Positions 1 through 8,013 are shown, counted from the stretch's first letter. The stretch: DNA of 32,327 nt from Prochlorococcus sp. AG-409-B05 (GCA_003216075.1 QCJK01000018.1:1-32327), one strand, 5' to 3'. Notes: generated by a model not told the origin, from the letters alone. Translations and numbers: made by a program.

Positions 1-889
1 CAGAGATTCTATAAGGCACTTTTTTACCACTAATTTTCTCAAATGCAAGAACCACTTGCATGACTGAATGACCTTGCCCACTACCCAAATTCAAAGTAAT
101 TAATTGTTCTGGTCCATTCTGCAAAAAATCTAAGGCCGCACAATGCCCCTCTGCCAAATCCATTACATGGATGTAATCCCGAACAGCACTTCCATCAGAT
201 GTAGGCCAATCCATTCCATATATTTGCAACTCATCACGTCGGCCAATCGCCACCTGACTAACAAAAGGGAACAAATTATCAGGGATGCCATATGGATCCT
301 CTCCAATCAATCCGCTTGGATGAGCCCCCACTGGATTGAAATACCTTAAGCATGCAATTCGCCAATTAGGCTCACTTTCTGATAAATCAGCCAAAAGCTG
401 CTCCACAGCTGATTTTGTATTCCCATAAGGATTAATTGGTTTAACTAATGCGTTCTCAGGAGTAGGTATTTGTGTTGTATATCCGTAAAGAGTTGCACTA
501 CTACTAAAAACAATTGTGAAGCATCCGTGACGTTTCATTGCCTCCAACAAACACCGACTCCCGCCCAAATTCACATCCCAATAACTCAATGGACGCTTTA
601 ATGATTCCCTTACAGCTTTAAGTCCAGCAAAATGGATTACAGCATCTACTGGTTCCTCCCCTAGTTCAAAAGCAATATCCAAATGTTCTGCATTACGAAT
701 ATCACCCTTAAAAACCCTCAAGCGAGTACCTATTTCGACCTCAGACAACTCTCCAACTCTTCGAAGGGATTCAGGAGAACTATTTACGTAACTATCAATC
801 ACTACAAGGCTATGCCCAGCCTCTAAAAGGACTAAGCACGTATGACTGCCGATGAACCCGGCTCCGCCGGTGATCAACAGCTGAGCCAT
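1..889 (-). CDS. galE: UDP-glucose 4-epimerase GalE, 3' end cut by window edge
   Basis: Interconverts UDP-glucose and UDP-galactose in the cytoplasm, supplying galactose for surface glycans. I translated the minus strand from the ATG at 889-887. It gives 296 codons before the left edge, of about 340 usual for the family, so the C-terminus is missing. Visible signs are the N-terminal NAD-binding Rossmann motif GGAGFIGSH (residues 8-16), the SSSATLYG strand (129-136), and the catalytic YxxxK pair in NPYGNTK (Y155 and K159). The later segment LRYFNPVGAHPSG is characteristic of GalE rather than of related dehydratases. It is divergent from hisS with about 79 bases between the starts, which must hold both promoters. 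Recognition as GalE is firm; the natural substrate could include UDP-N-acetyl sugars. Confidence 0.93.
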   Translation of the reverse strand, partial: MAQLLITGGAGFIGSHTCLVLLEAGHSLVVIDSYVNSSPESLRRVGELSEVEIGTRLRVFKGDIRNAEHLDIAFELGEEPVDAVIHFAGLKAVRESLKRPLSYWDVNLGGSRCLLEAMKRHGCFTIVFSSSATLYGYTTQIPTPENALVKPINPYGNTKSAVEQLLADLSESEPNWRIACLRYFNPVGAHPSGLIGEDPYGIPDNLFPFVSQVAIGRRDELQIYGMDWPTSDGSAVRDYIHVMDLAEGHCAALDFLQNGPEQLITLNLGSGQGHSVMQVVLAFEKISGKKVPYRIS

Positions 890-968
890 AGAAACTACAT
901 TCTTTTAAAACCACGATACGTGCTTTGAGCCGATTATCCCGCAATATGGCAGAAGCTCTGATATTGAC

Positions 969-2231
969 GTGGAGAAATTAAAGGTTTTGAGAGGCATGGT
1001 TGACCTCATGCCAGAGCAGACTCTGGTATGGCAAAAAATTGAATCAACTGCTCGTAAGCATTTCAAACGTGCTGTAGTGAATGAAATCAGGACTCCACTC
1101 CTTGAAGCCACAGAGCTCTTTGCAAGGGGTATTGGAGAAGCTACTGATGTAGTTGGGAAAGAAATGTATACCTTCATGGATAAAGGGAATCGAAGTTGCA
1201 CCTTGAGACCAGAGGGCACAGCGTCAGTGGTAAGAGCATCTATTCAAAATGGTCTCATTGCTCAACGATCCCAAAGGCTTTGGTACTCAGGCCCAATGTT
1301 TCGCTACGAGCGTCCCCAGGCTGGGCGTCAAAGACAATTTCACCAAATTGGTTTGGAATTCTTAGGTTTTGAACATCCCAGAAGTGATGTTGAAGCAATT
1401 ACATTGGCCTGGGATCTTTTAAATGAGCTTGGTCTTAAAGGGCTATCCCTAGAAATAAATTCGCTAGGTGATACCACTGACAGACTTTGCTATCGGAAAA
1501 TATTGGTTGATTGGCTCAGGAGTCATCAAGAAGAATTAGATACAGATTCACAAAATAGACTTGAAACAAATCCACTTCGCATCCTCGATTCAAAAAACCC
1601 AACAACATCCGAATTACTTAAAAGAGCACCAACTCTTAATGATGCACTAAGTATTGAAAGCCTTAAGAGATTTAGAACAGTTGAAAACGAACTCAATAAT
1701 TTAGGAATTCCTTTTGAAGTCAATCCTCTTCTCGTCCGAGGTTTGGATTATTACAACCACACAGCTTTTGAAATCAAATCAGATCAACTTGGAGCCCAAT
1801 CAACAATATGTGGAGGTGGAAGGTATGACGGATTAGTCGAACAACTTGGTGGGTCTTCAACACCAGCAATAGGCTGGGCGATAGGAATGGAACGACTGGT
1901 TATGCTGCTTTCCACAAAGCAAGATCCAATCACTCACTCAAAGCCTCAGTTTTATGTAGTAAATAAAGGAGATAAAGCCGAGTCATTTTCATTGATAGTT
2001 GCTCGAATGCTCAGGTTGAATAAGCACATCGTTGAACTTGACTTAACCAGGGCAGCATTTAACAAGCAGCTCAAGCGGGCAGATCGAAGTGGAGCCCGCT
2101 GGGCAATCCTGATTGGTGATAATGAAGCCATAGAAGGAGAAGTCATATTGAAAGATCTGCGATCATCTAGTAAAGAGAGCTCAAATGACGAGCGCACAAC
2201 CTTGCAAATTTTGTTGAAACGATTCCATTAA
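969..2231 (+). CDS. hisS: Histidyl-tRNA synthetase
   Basis: Charges tRNA-His with histidine in the cytoplasm. The protein has 420 residues, normal for bacterial HisRS. It starts with the family's usual N-terminus ([11 protein letters not shown]) and carries the class II aminoacyl-tRNA synthetase motifs: [13 protein letters not shown] followed by [17 protein letters not shown] (motif 2 region), the HisRS-specific [11 protein letters not shown], and [15 protein letters not shown]. The C-terminal motif 3 is [11 protein letters not shown], followed by an anticodon-binding domain. The start is a GTG at 969; the only nearby upstream ATG (946) is in another frame, and the GTG start fits the family's N-terminus. 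The next gene begins about 30 bases downstream on the same strand, so the two may share a transcript. Confidence 0.96.
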   Translation: MEKLKVLRGMVDLMPEQTLVWQKIESTARKHFKRAVVNEIRTPLLEATELFARGIGEATDVVGKEMYTFMDKGNRSCTLRPEGTASVVRASIQNGLIAQRSQRLWYSGPMFRYERPQAGRQRQFHQIGLEFLGFEHPRSDVEAITLAWDLLNELGLKGLSLEINSLGDTTDRLCYRKILVDWLRSHQEELDTDSQNRLETNPLRILDSKNPTTSELLKRAPTLNDALSIESLKRFRTVENELNNLGIPFEVNPLLVRGLDYYNHTAFEIKSDQLGAQSTICGGGRYDGLVEQLGGSSTPAIGWAIGMERLVMLLSTKQDPITHSKPQFYVVNKGDKAESFSLIVARMLRLNKHIVELDLTRAAFNKQLKRADRSGARWAILIGDNEAIEGEVILKDLRSSSKESSNDERTTLQILLKRFH

Positions 2232-2252
2232 GTAAGTTGCCGAAAAGAAATC

Positions 2253-2256
2253 AGGA
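2253..2256 (+). promoter_or_regulatory. Shine-Dalgarno AGGA before ugd
   Basis: AGGA lies 7 bases before the GTG at 2264. The alternative TTG start at 2237 has no comparable signal, so this site decides the start of the UDP-glucose dehydrogenase. Confidence 0.5.
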
Positions 2257-2263
2257 TTTTTGC

Positions 2264-3718
2264 GTGAAAACATCCTCAACTGATATTCACAACATCTGCT
2301 GCATTGGTGCCGGCTATGTAGGTGGTCCCACCATGGCTGTAATAGCTGATCATTGTCCGCAGATACAAGTCACAGTAGTTGACCTAAATGAAGAGCGAAT
2401 TTCTGCCTGGAACAATGAAGATCTTACAAAGCTCCCAGTCTATGAACCAGGACTAGATGCAGTAGTAGCACGTGCAAGAAATCGCAATTTACGTTTCTCG
2501 ACAGATGTAAATGATGCAATCTCTTCAGCAGACATGATTTTCATCTCTGTAAATACTCCTACAAAAACAAAAGGTCTTGGATCGGGACAAGCTAGCGATT
2601 TGAGATGGGTTGAAGCATGTGCAAGACAAGTCGCAAAATATGCAAAAGGGCACACAATAGTTGTAGAGAAAAGCACCCTGCCTGTTCGAACAGCTGAAAC
2701 TGTTCAAGCAATCCTTCAAGCAGCAGAACAACCACCTCTAGATGGCATTGTGCCCAGAAGCTTTGTTGTTTTATCTAATCCAGAGTTTCTTGCGGAAGGG
2801 ACTGCAATTCAAGACTTGGAGGCCCCTGACCGAGTACTTATTGGTGGAGAAGATACAAATGCAATTGAATCACTTGCAAAAATCTATGGAGTATGGGTTC
2901 CTCCAGAAAAAATTCTCAGAACTAATCTTTGGAGTAGTGAATTGTCCAAGCTAATTGCAAATGCTTTTTTAGCTCAAAGAATTAGTTCGATTAATTCTGT
3001 AGCAGCCTTATGTGAAGTAACAGGTGCTGATGTAAGAGAAGTTTCCAAAGCCATTGGCGCAGATAGTCGAATAGGGACAAAGTTTCTCAACTCTGGTCCA
3101 GGTTTTGGAGGCAGTTGTTTTAAAAAAGATATTCTTAATCTTGTTTATCTAAGTAGACATTTTGGCCTTCCAGAGGTCGCAGATTATTGGCAACATGTCG
3201 TAACAGTAAATACATGGCAACAAAATCGAATAGCTAGACTAGTTGTTAAAAATCTATTTGGTAATATCACTGGTAAAAAAATAGCATTATTTGGATTTGC
3301 ATTCAAAGCAAATACCAATGACACTAGAGAGGCGCCTGCTATTAGGATAGCGAATGACTTACTTGAGGAAGGGGCTCAATTAGCAATATATGATCCAAAG
3401 GTTGACCCCAAGCAAATAAGCATTGATTTGCAATTGCCGGCCAGCTCAAATCCAGAAAAAACATCAATTCCAACCAATACATCACTTACTGGAGAAGGAA
3501 CATGGTGGCCCGCAAATAGCATTAATGAAGCAACAAAAGGTTCCGATGCAATATTAATCCTGACAGAATGGGAACACTTCGAAGATTTAAATTGGAAGGA
3601 AATTGCACCCCATATGCGCCAACCTGCTTGGGTTTTTGATTCGAGAGGAGTAGTGAACCCTTCTGAAGTGAGATCAGCAGGCCTAAGGCTATGGCGTGTT
3701 GGAGATGGTGCTACATGA
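2264..3718 (+). CDS. ugd: UDP-glucose 6-dehydrogenase, animal/plant-type
   Basis: Oxidises UDP-glucose to UDP-glucuronate with two NAD+, the entry to uronic acid residues of surface polysaccharides. With the GTG start the protein has 484 residues. It shows the N-terminal NAD site (CCIGAGYVGGPTMAVIA, 12-28), the central motif SNPEFLAEGTAI (171-182), the lysine region WSSELSKLIANAFLAQRISS with K229, and the catalytic cysteine in GFGGSCFKKD (C285). A C-terminal UDP-binding domain includes FAFKANTNDTRE. The CCIGAGYVGGPT start, the SVNTPTKT motif and the length resemble animal and plant UGDH more than the shorter bacterial Ugd/TuaD form. It overlaps the next gene by four bases (ATGA), implying translational coupling to a sugar epimerase. 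A longer reading from TTG 2237 is possible. The family call is firm; the evolutionary comparison is from memory. Confidence 0.94.
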   Translation: MKTSSTDIHNICCIGAGYVGGPTMAVIADHCPQIQVTVVDLNEERISAWNNEDLTKLPVYEPGLDAVVARARNRNLRFSTDVNDAISSADMIFISVNTPTKTKGLGSGQASDLRWVEACARQVAKYAKGHTIVVEKSTLPVRTAETVQAILQAAEQPPLDGIVPRSFVVLSNPEFLAEGTAIQDLEAPDRVLIGGEDTNAIESLAKIYGVWVPPEKILRTNLWSSELSKLIANAFLAQRISSINSVAALCEVTGADVREVSKAIGADSRIGTKFLNSGPGFGGSCFKKDILNLVYLSRHFGLPEVADYWQHVVTVNTWQQNRIARLVVKNLFGNITGKKIALFGFAFKANTNDTREAPAIRIANDLLEEGAQLAIYDPKVDPKQISIDLQLPASSNPEKTSIPTNTSLTGEGTWWPANSINEATKGSDAILILTEWEHFEDLNWKEIAPHMRQPAWVFDSRGVVNPSEVRSAGLRLWRVGDGAT

Positions 3719-4737
3719 CTAAATCTTTTCTCATAACTGGTGCTGCAGGATTTATCGGTTCAGCATTAGTCAAGAAGTTAATAGCCAATGGAGAGAAAGT
3801 AATTGGAATTGATAATCTAAATAATTACTATGATCGAAAGTTAAAGGAAGCACGACTAGCGCAAATTAACTGTAATTCAACACCTGAAAACTGGAATTTC
3901 CACCAACTTTCAATAGAAGATGGAGAATCATTATTTAACTTATTTGAACAAGAAAAACCAAAAGTAGTTGTAAATCTTGCTGCCCAAGCTGGAGTCAGAT
4001 ACTCTATAGAAAATCCTTCTGCATATATCCAAGCCAATCTTGTAGGCTTTGGAAATATATTAGAGAGTTGTCAACAATATCAAATAGAAAATTTGATCTA
4101 TGCTTCTAGTAGCTCAGTTTATGGAGGGAATAGATACTTGCCCTTCAAGGAAGAGCAAGCTGTAAATCATCCTGTAAGTATGTACGCAGCTACAAAAAGG
4201 GCTAATGAATTGATGGCGCACACTTATAGTCATCTTTATAACTTGCCTGCCACAGGCTTACGCCTCTTTACAGTTTACGGGCCATGGGGTCGGCCTGATA
4301 TGGCGCCAATGCTGTTCGCAAAAGCAATAATTGCAGGAGAGCCAATAAAAGTGTTCAATCATGGTGAAATGCAGCGAGATTTCACCTATATCGATGACAT
4401 CGTAGAAGGTATATTTAGATGCTGTTATAAGCCTGCAACAAAAGATCTGGGGTTCGATTCTCTAAATCCAAATCCATCAACTGCCAACGCCCCTCATAGA
4501 CTTTTCAATATTGGTAATTCGAAACCAGTCAATTTAATGCGTTTTATTGCATTACTTGAACAAGCATTTGGGAAAACTGCAATTAAAGATTTTCAACCAA
4601 TCCAAGCTGGTGATGTTATTGCGACAGAAGCAGATACATCATCTCTATATAATTGGATAAATTTTCGTCCATCCACATCACTTGAGGTTGGCGTAGGGGA
4701 ATTTGCCAGGTGGTACAAAGATTTTTTCAATACTTAG
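3715..4737 (+). CDS. NAD-dependent epimerase, probable UDP-glucuronate 4-epimerase
   Basis: An extended short-chain dehydrogenase of 340 residues. The Rossmann motif GAAGFIG (9-15) is followed by NNYYDRKLKEARL, a segment typical of UDP-glucuronate 4-epimerases. Then come the SSSSVYG strand (131-137) and the catalytic pair Y157/K161 in MYAATK. RLFTVYGPWGRPDMA is another signature of this subgroup. The start is the ATG at 3715, which overlaps the stop of ugd as ATGA; a longer in-frame reading from 3691 lies inside ugd and adds a non-homologous leader. Because the preceding gene makes UDP-glucuronate, the likely reaction is conversion to UDP-galacturonate for cell-surface polysaccharide. That substrate is an inference from sequence style and coupling; dTDP-glucose dehydratase or another nucleotide-sugar epimerase is less likely. 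Confidence 0.85.
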   Translation: MTKSFLITGAAGFIGSALVKKLIANGEKVIGIDNLNNYYDRKLKEARLAQINCNSTPENWNFHQLSIEDGESLFNLFEQEKPKVVVNLAAQAGVRYSIENPSAYIQANLVGFGNILESCQQYQIENLIYASSSSVYGGNRYLPFKEEQAVNHPVSMYAATKRANELMAHTYSHLYNLPATGLRLFTVYGPWGRPDMAPMLFAKAIIAGEPIKVFNHGEMQRDFTYIDDIVEGIFRCCYKPATKDLGFDSLNPNPSTANAPHRLFNIGNSKPVNLMRFIALLEQAFGKTAIKDFQPIQAGDVIATEADTSSLYNWINFRPSTSLEVGVGEFARWYKDFFNT

Positions 4738-4794
4738 AAAGATTAAAATAAATGCAAATAATTTTCCAAATTCTTAGAACTTAGAAAGATCTAT

Positions 4795-5907
4795 TCAAAC
4801 GTTTGAAAGAGTTAGAATTGATCCAACATCATCTGGTCTTAAAACTCCCCTTTCAGTAATCAAAGTAGTAACCAAACTAGAAGGAGTAATATCAAATGCA
4901 GGATTAAAAGCTTTTGTAAAATTTGGGCTAAGCTTAATCAATGTCTCTTCTTGTTTAGCAAAAGCACTGCTATTTAGCCCATTAATATGAGTCACCTCCA
5001 TTTGAGAACGAATCTCAATAGGAATATCCGACAAGCCATCATCTATAGTCCAATCAATAGTTGATACTGGTGCTGCAACATAAAAAGGCAACCCATTATC
5101 TTTCGCAGCAAGAGCCTTGAGATAAGTTCCAATTTTATTACAAACATCACCTCCGCGAGTAATTCGATCAGAGCCGACAATTACTGCATCAACTTGTCCA
5201 CTTTGCATTAGATATCCACCCGCATTATCTACAACCAAAGTGTGCGGAACACCTTCACAACCAAGCTCAAAAGTAGTAAGACTTGCTCCTTGATTTCTTG
5301 GTCTAGTCTCATCCACCCAAACATGAATATTTAAGCCTGCCCGATGAGCCTTATAGACTGGAGAAAGGGCAGTCCCCCAATTAACCGTAGCCAACCATCC
5401 TGCATTGCAATGTGTAAGAAGGTTTAAAGGCCTAGCCTTAAGATCAATAGATTTTTCTTCAACTAGGTTGATAAACAAATCAAGTCCAAAATCACCAATA
5501 AGTTCACAATTTCTTTCATCTTCCATTGCAATCAAATCAGCCTCTAATTTCGCAGCTTTAGCTCTTAATTTATATTCTAAAGGTTTAACTTTATCAACAA
5601 CCCTACAAAGAGACCAGTGTAGATTTATCGCAGTTGGTCGAGCGGAATTTAATTGCTTAAAAGCAAGCATTAATGATGCATCGCTTGGATCATCTTTAAG
5701 GGCCAACATCAATCCATAAGCTCCAGTCACGCCAATCAATGGGGCGCCACGTACAACCATATTCTTAATTGCTTCAACAACCTCTTTACAACTATTAAAC
5801 GTTACAGGTGTTAAATTATGAGGCAATTTCGTTTGATCAATAACACCAATCGATCGCCCATCTTCTTCCACCCAGATAGTCTTCCATTCTTTTCCTAGAA
5901 TATTCAT
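4795..5907 (-). CDS. mtnA: S-methyl-5-thioribose-1-phosphate isomerase MtnA
   Basis: Converts 5-methylthioribose-1-phosphate to the ribulose form in methionine salvage, acting in the cytoplasm. The 370-residue length suits the eIF2B-related isomerase family. Visible motifs are MVVRGAPLIGVTGAYG near residue 50, LLTHCNAGWLAT with the catalytic cysteine, ETRPRNQGA, and VIVGSDRITRGGDVCNKIGT with the catalytic aspartate. The start is an ATG whose complement CAT is at 5905-5907. It is divergent from mtnP, which makes its substrate, across a 270-base spacer. Its 3' end faces the epimerase gene with 57 bases between them. The RGAP and GSDR motifs separate it from ribose-1,5-bisphosphate isomerase and eIF2B subunits reasonably well. 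Confidence 0.93.
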   Translation of the reverse strand: MNILGKEWKTIWVEEDGRSIGVIDQTKLPHNLTPVTFNSCKEVVEAIKNMVVRGAPLIGVTGAYGLMLALKDDPSDASLMLAFKQLNSARPTAINLHWSLCRVVDKVKPLEYKLRAKAAKLEADLIAMEDERNCELIGDFGLDLFINLVEEKSIDLKARPLNLLTHCNAGWLATVNWGTALSPVYKAHRAGLNIHVWVDETRPRNQGASLTTFELGCEGVPHTLVVDNAGGYLMQSGQVDAVIVGSDRITRGGDVCNKIGTYLKALAAKDNGLPFYVAAPVSTIDWTIDDGLSDIPIEIRSQMEVTHINGLNSSAFAKQEETLIKLSPNFTKAFNPAFDITPSSLVTTLITERGVLRPDDVGSILTLSNV

Positions 5908-6177
5908 AATTAATTAATGGAAATCAACAATAAGCGAGCCAACGAATAATTATTAGCTTTGCTCAATGATAATAACATCAGAGTTCAACCAAGCAAAATG
6001 AAATAGGCAATAGTAGGAAATTACAGCTTTGCTAAGGAAATAAAGACTAAAATTTTATTCTAACAACCCAATAAATCTTAAGCCATAATAATCAATCTTA
6101 TCCGCATGCTAAATGGCAAGATACTTCAATATAAGGCTTCAGCATTTTTTCAATAGTAAACAACAGCTAACAGAATA
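5908..6177. promoter_or_regulatory. Divergent control region between mtnA and mtnP
   Basis: This AT-rich 270-base spacer is the longest non-coding stretch in the window. It must hold the promoters of both methylthioadenosine salvage genes. I see no convincing paired -35/-10 boxes, no riboswitch-like set of helices and no RNA gene. No small open frame with a ribosome site stands out. Confidence 0.4.
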
Positions 6178-7146
6178 TTGGCTAACATATCGAAACCTAA
6201 GCGCAGGCAATTGAACTATTCTGATGCTGATCATCTAAACAAATCAAGACTAGGAGTCTTAGGTGGCAGTGGACTGTATAACCTAGATGGACTTGAAAAT
6301 ATTCAGGAACTTAAAATAGTTACTCCCTTTGGGGATCCTTCTGACACCTTACAACTTGGCACTCTTGGAGGAATGGAAGTCGTCTTCCTTGCTCGACATG
6401 GCCGCGATCACACATTTATTCCAACTGAGATCCCCTATCGGGCAAATATCTGGGCCCTTCGCTCATTAGGTGTGCGTTGGATTGTATCCCCCTCAGCAGT
6501 GGGATCCTTGCAAGAGCAAATAAGGCCACTTGATATCGTCATCCCAGATCAATTTATTGACAGAACTCATCAAAGACCCTTGACGTTTTTTACAGATGGA
6601 GCAGTCGCTCATGTAACTATGGCTGATCCATTTTGCAAATCCCTTTCTCGATTAATAGCTGATATTGGCGAATCACTTATGCCAGAGGGTCGTCAATTGC
6701 ATATAGGCGGAACTTATTTGGCGATGGAAGGACCGGCATTCTCAACCCGAGCAGAATCAAATCTCTACCGCAGTTGGGGTTGTAGCGTAATTGGAATGAC
6801 AAATCACACTGAAGCTCGATTAGCTAGAGAAGCAGAAATCGCCTATGCATCTTTATCAATGGCAACAGATTATGACTGCTGGCATGACAATCATGCAGAT
6901 GTATCTGTAGAAATGGTTGTAGAGAACCTGCGTGCAAATGCCCTTTTGGCAACAAAAATCATAAAAGCTATCGCTAAAAGAATTGCATATACAAGACCTA
7001 AAAGCCCAGCTCATGAAGCATTGAAAGATGGCCTAATGACAGCCAAAGAGAAAGTACCAGTATCAACTCGTCATAGAATCAACCTCTTCACCAGTCCATA
7101 CTGGGGAGATTTCAAACTGCATGAAACAAACTATCTAAAGGATTAA
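6178..7146 (+). CDS. mtnP: 5'-methylthioadenosine phosphorylase MtnP
   Basis: Phosphorolyses 5'-methylthioadenosine, a by-product of polyamine and other S-adenosylmethionine reactions, to adenine and 5-methylthioribose-1-phosphate. It belongs to the PNP/MTAP (Pfam PNP_UDP_1) family. Motifs visible are LGVLGGSGLYNLDGL (phosphate-binding region), RHGRDHTFIPTEIPYRANIWAL, VSPSAVGSL, YLAMEGPAFSTRAES, GMTNHTEARLAREAEI and ATDYDCWH. The usual MTAP motif reads MTN followed by a less polar pair before EA; here it is MTNHTEA. The start is uncertain: the frame opens at 6160 and has no ATG before the conserved core, so the choice is TTG 6178 or TTG 6211, neither with a clear ribosome site. The gene is divergent from mtnA and is followed by a strong hairpin. 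Confidence 0.91.
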   Translation: MANISKPKRRQLNYSDADHLNKSRLGVLGGSGLYNLDGLENIQELKIVTPFGDPSDTLQLGTLGGMEVVFLARHGRDHTFIPTEIPYRANIWALRSLGVRWIVSPSAVGSLQEQIRPLDIVIPDQFIDRTHQRPLTFFTDGAVAHVTMADPFCKSLSRLIADIGESLMPEGRQLHIGGTYLAMEGPAFSTRAESNLYRSWGCSVIGMTNHTEARLAREAEIAYASLSMATDYDCWHDNHADVSVEMVVENLRANALLATKIIKAIAKRIAYTRPKSPAHEALKDGLMTAKEKVPVSTRHRINLFTSPYWGDFKLHETNYLKD

Positions 7147-7161
7147 ATACAAAAAATCTCT

Positions 7162-7228
7162 GATTTATTTCTCAAACAAAAAAACCAGCCTTGATAAAAG
7201 GCTGGTTTTTTTGTTTGAGAAATAAATC
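7162..7228. terminator. Bidirectional intrinsic terminator, 31-bp perfect inverted repeat
   Basis: Two 31-base arms, 7162-7192 and 7198-7228, are exact reverse complements around a five-base loop (GATAA). The inner GC-rich part (CCAGCCTT paired with AAGGCTGG) is flanked by seven A on one side and seven T on the other, so each strand gives a hairpin followed by a U run. It lies between the stop of mtnP and the stop of psbJ on the opposite strand, exactly where a shared terminator is needed. The symmetry continues well beyond the U tracts, which a plain terminator does not need. Confidence 0.88.
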
Positions 7229-7255
7229 CCTTTAAGAGAGCCGTTGCTTATCAGC

Positions 7256-7465
7256 TCAATTCATTACACCAAAGTAATCCATAGTGTTGTAAGAACCATA
7301 CATGAAAATTCCAAGTACAAAAATCACAGCCAATCCACCAGTAGTGGCTACAACCCAAAGGGGAAGTGCCCCTTCAGTCCAACGGCGTTCCCATGAAACA
7401 GCTGGACGACCATCAGGTAATCGATCAGGAATTCGTCCGTCTGGTCCTCTTAGTTTGGTGCTCAT
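7256..7465 (-). CDS. psbJ: Photosystem II protein PsbJ
   Basis: A small single-span thylakoid subunit of photosystem II, involved in acceptor-side electron transfer and complex assembly. The 69-residue product has the long picocyanobacterial N-terminus ([19 protein letters not shown]), then ERRWTEG and a membrane helix of about 20 residues ([20 protein letters not shown]), ending with [16 protein letters not shown]. It is the last gene of the psbE-psbF-psbL-psbJ cluster and is followed by a strong hairpin. There is no clear ribosome site before its ATG, as for its neighbours psbF and psbL. Confidence 0.95.
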   Translation of the reverse strand: MSTKLRGPDGRIPDRLPDGRPAVSWERRWTEGALPLWVVATTGGLAVIFVLGIFMYGSYNTMDYFGVMN

Positions 7466-7477
7466 GATTAATAAAGA

Positions 7478-7597
7478 TCAGTTAAAGAAATAGCTGGAGA
7501 ACAACACTCCCATGACGAAAACAAGCAGAAGCCCAAGATAAAGGCTTGTACGGTTTAGCTCAACCGGCAACTTGTTTGGATTCGGGTTGACTTGCAT
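7478..7597 (-). CDS. psbL: Photosystem II protein PsbL
   Basis: A 39-residue thylakoid subunit near the PSII dimer interface, needed for acceptor-side function. I translated it by hand: [20 protein letters not shown], then a hydrophobic helix, ending in SSYFFN. The N-terminus, the [13 protein letters not shown] junction and the FF/FN end are hallmarks of PsbL. It lies 12 bases upstream of psbJ and 23 bases downstream of psbF, in the standard order. The leader before the ATG is pyrimidine-rich (CTCTCTCCTT), with no Shine-Dalgarno sequence. Confidence 0.95.
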   Translation of the reverse strand: MQVNPNPNKLPVELNRTSLYLGLLLVFVMGVLFSSYFFN

Positions 7598-7620
7598 AGC
7601 TTAAGGAGAGAGTTGAACAA

Positions 7621-7761
7621 TCAGCGACGGATGAATTGCATGGCAGCAATAGCGCCAAGGAAAAACACCGTTGGTACACCCAAGGCGTGCACTGCAAAAA
7701 ATCTAACCGTAAAAATCGGATAGACACGGGTGGATTGGAGAGGAGCAGTAGATTGTGTCAT
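7621..7761 (-). CDS. psbF: Cytochrome b559 subunit beta PsbF
   Basis: The 46-residue beta chain of cytochrome b559 at the PSII core. The hand translation begins [20 protein letters not shown], passes through [10 protein letters not shown] and ends AAMQFIRR. The heme-ligating histidine is present (H25, in AVHALGVP). The residues just before it are RFFAVH, whereas most PsbF proteins I know have RWLAVH, so a tryptophan next to the heme site is replaced by phenylalanine. It starts just after psbE, with three bases between. The partner PsbE in this operon lacks its own heme histidine, so the normal bis-histidine heme site cannot form from these two chains as written. Confidence 0.95.
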   Translation of the reverse strand: MTQSTAPLQSTRVYPIFTVRFFAVHALGVPTVFFLGAIAAMQFIRR

Positions 7762-7764
7762 TGC

Positions 7765-8013
7765 TTATTTCAAGCGCAGGTCGAGTTGGGACTTGGATTC
7801 AAAACGTTCGCTCACTACAGGAGCTTTAGATTCAGACGCTTGAAAATAAGCATCTGGAGTCGGAGTTCCGAAAATGTCATAGGCCAAGCCTGTAGACACA
7901 AACAAGAACCCTGAAACGAAGATCGCCGGCAAAGTCACGATTTGGATAACCCAAAACTTGATGTCGGTTACGATCTCAAAAAACGGGCGTTCCCCGGTGG
8001 AGCCGGCAGCCAT
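7765..8013 (-). CDS. psbE: Cytochrome b559 subunit alpha PsbE, heme histidine replaced by glutamine
   Basis: The alpha chain of cytochrome b559, an essential assembly and photoprotection component of PSII. The 82-residue length, the [16 protein letters not shown] start, the membrane helix, [10 protein letters not shown] and the [10 protein letters not shown] tail identify it without doubt. In the family the segment before the helix reads (S)(I/V)RYW(V/I)IH, and its histidine binds the heme. Here it reads DIKFWVIQ, so residue 24 is glutamine, encoded by CAA (plus-strand TTG at 7942-7944). The conserved R and Y before it are K and F, and the later FGTPRP is FGTPTP. The frame is intact and AAAGAGG precedes the start. 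Apart from these substitutions the gene looks functional. It follows ycf48 by 110 bases. Confidence 0.95.
   Translation of the reverse strand: MAAGSTGERPFFEIVTDIKFWVIQIVTLPAIFVSGFLFVSTGLAYDIFGTPTPDAYFQASESKAPVVSERFESKSQLDLRLK

Noticed and set aside
4733-4786. Direct repeat ACTTAGAAAGAT after the epimerase gene
   Set aside because: Two 12-base copies about 47 bases apart with no further copies or target-site marks; likely chance or small duplication.
4794-4807. 14-base palindrome TTCAAACGTTTGAA at the end of mtnA
   Set aside because: It lies across the last codons and stop of mtnA, has no U run, and this length is expected by chance in AT-rich sequence.
7598-7620. AAGGAG on the plus strand next to the psbL start
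   Set aside because: It reads as a ribosome site only on the plus strand, where no gene follows. On the psbL mRNA it is CTCCTT, the opposite of a Shine-Dalgarno sequence, so I do not call it a functional site.
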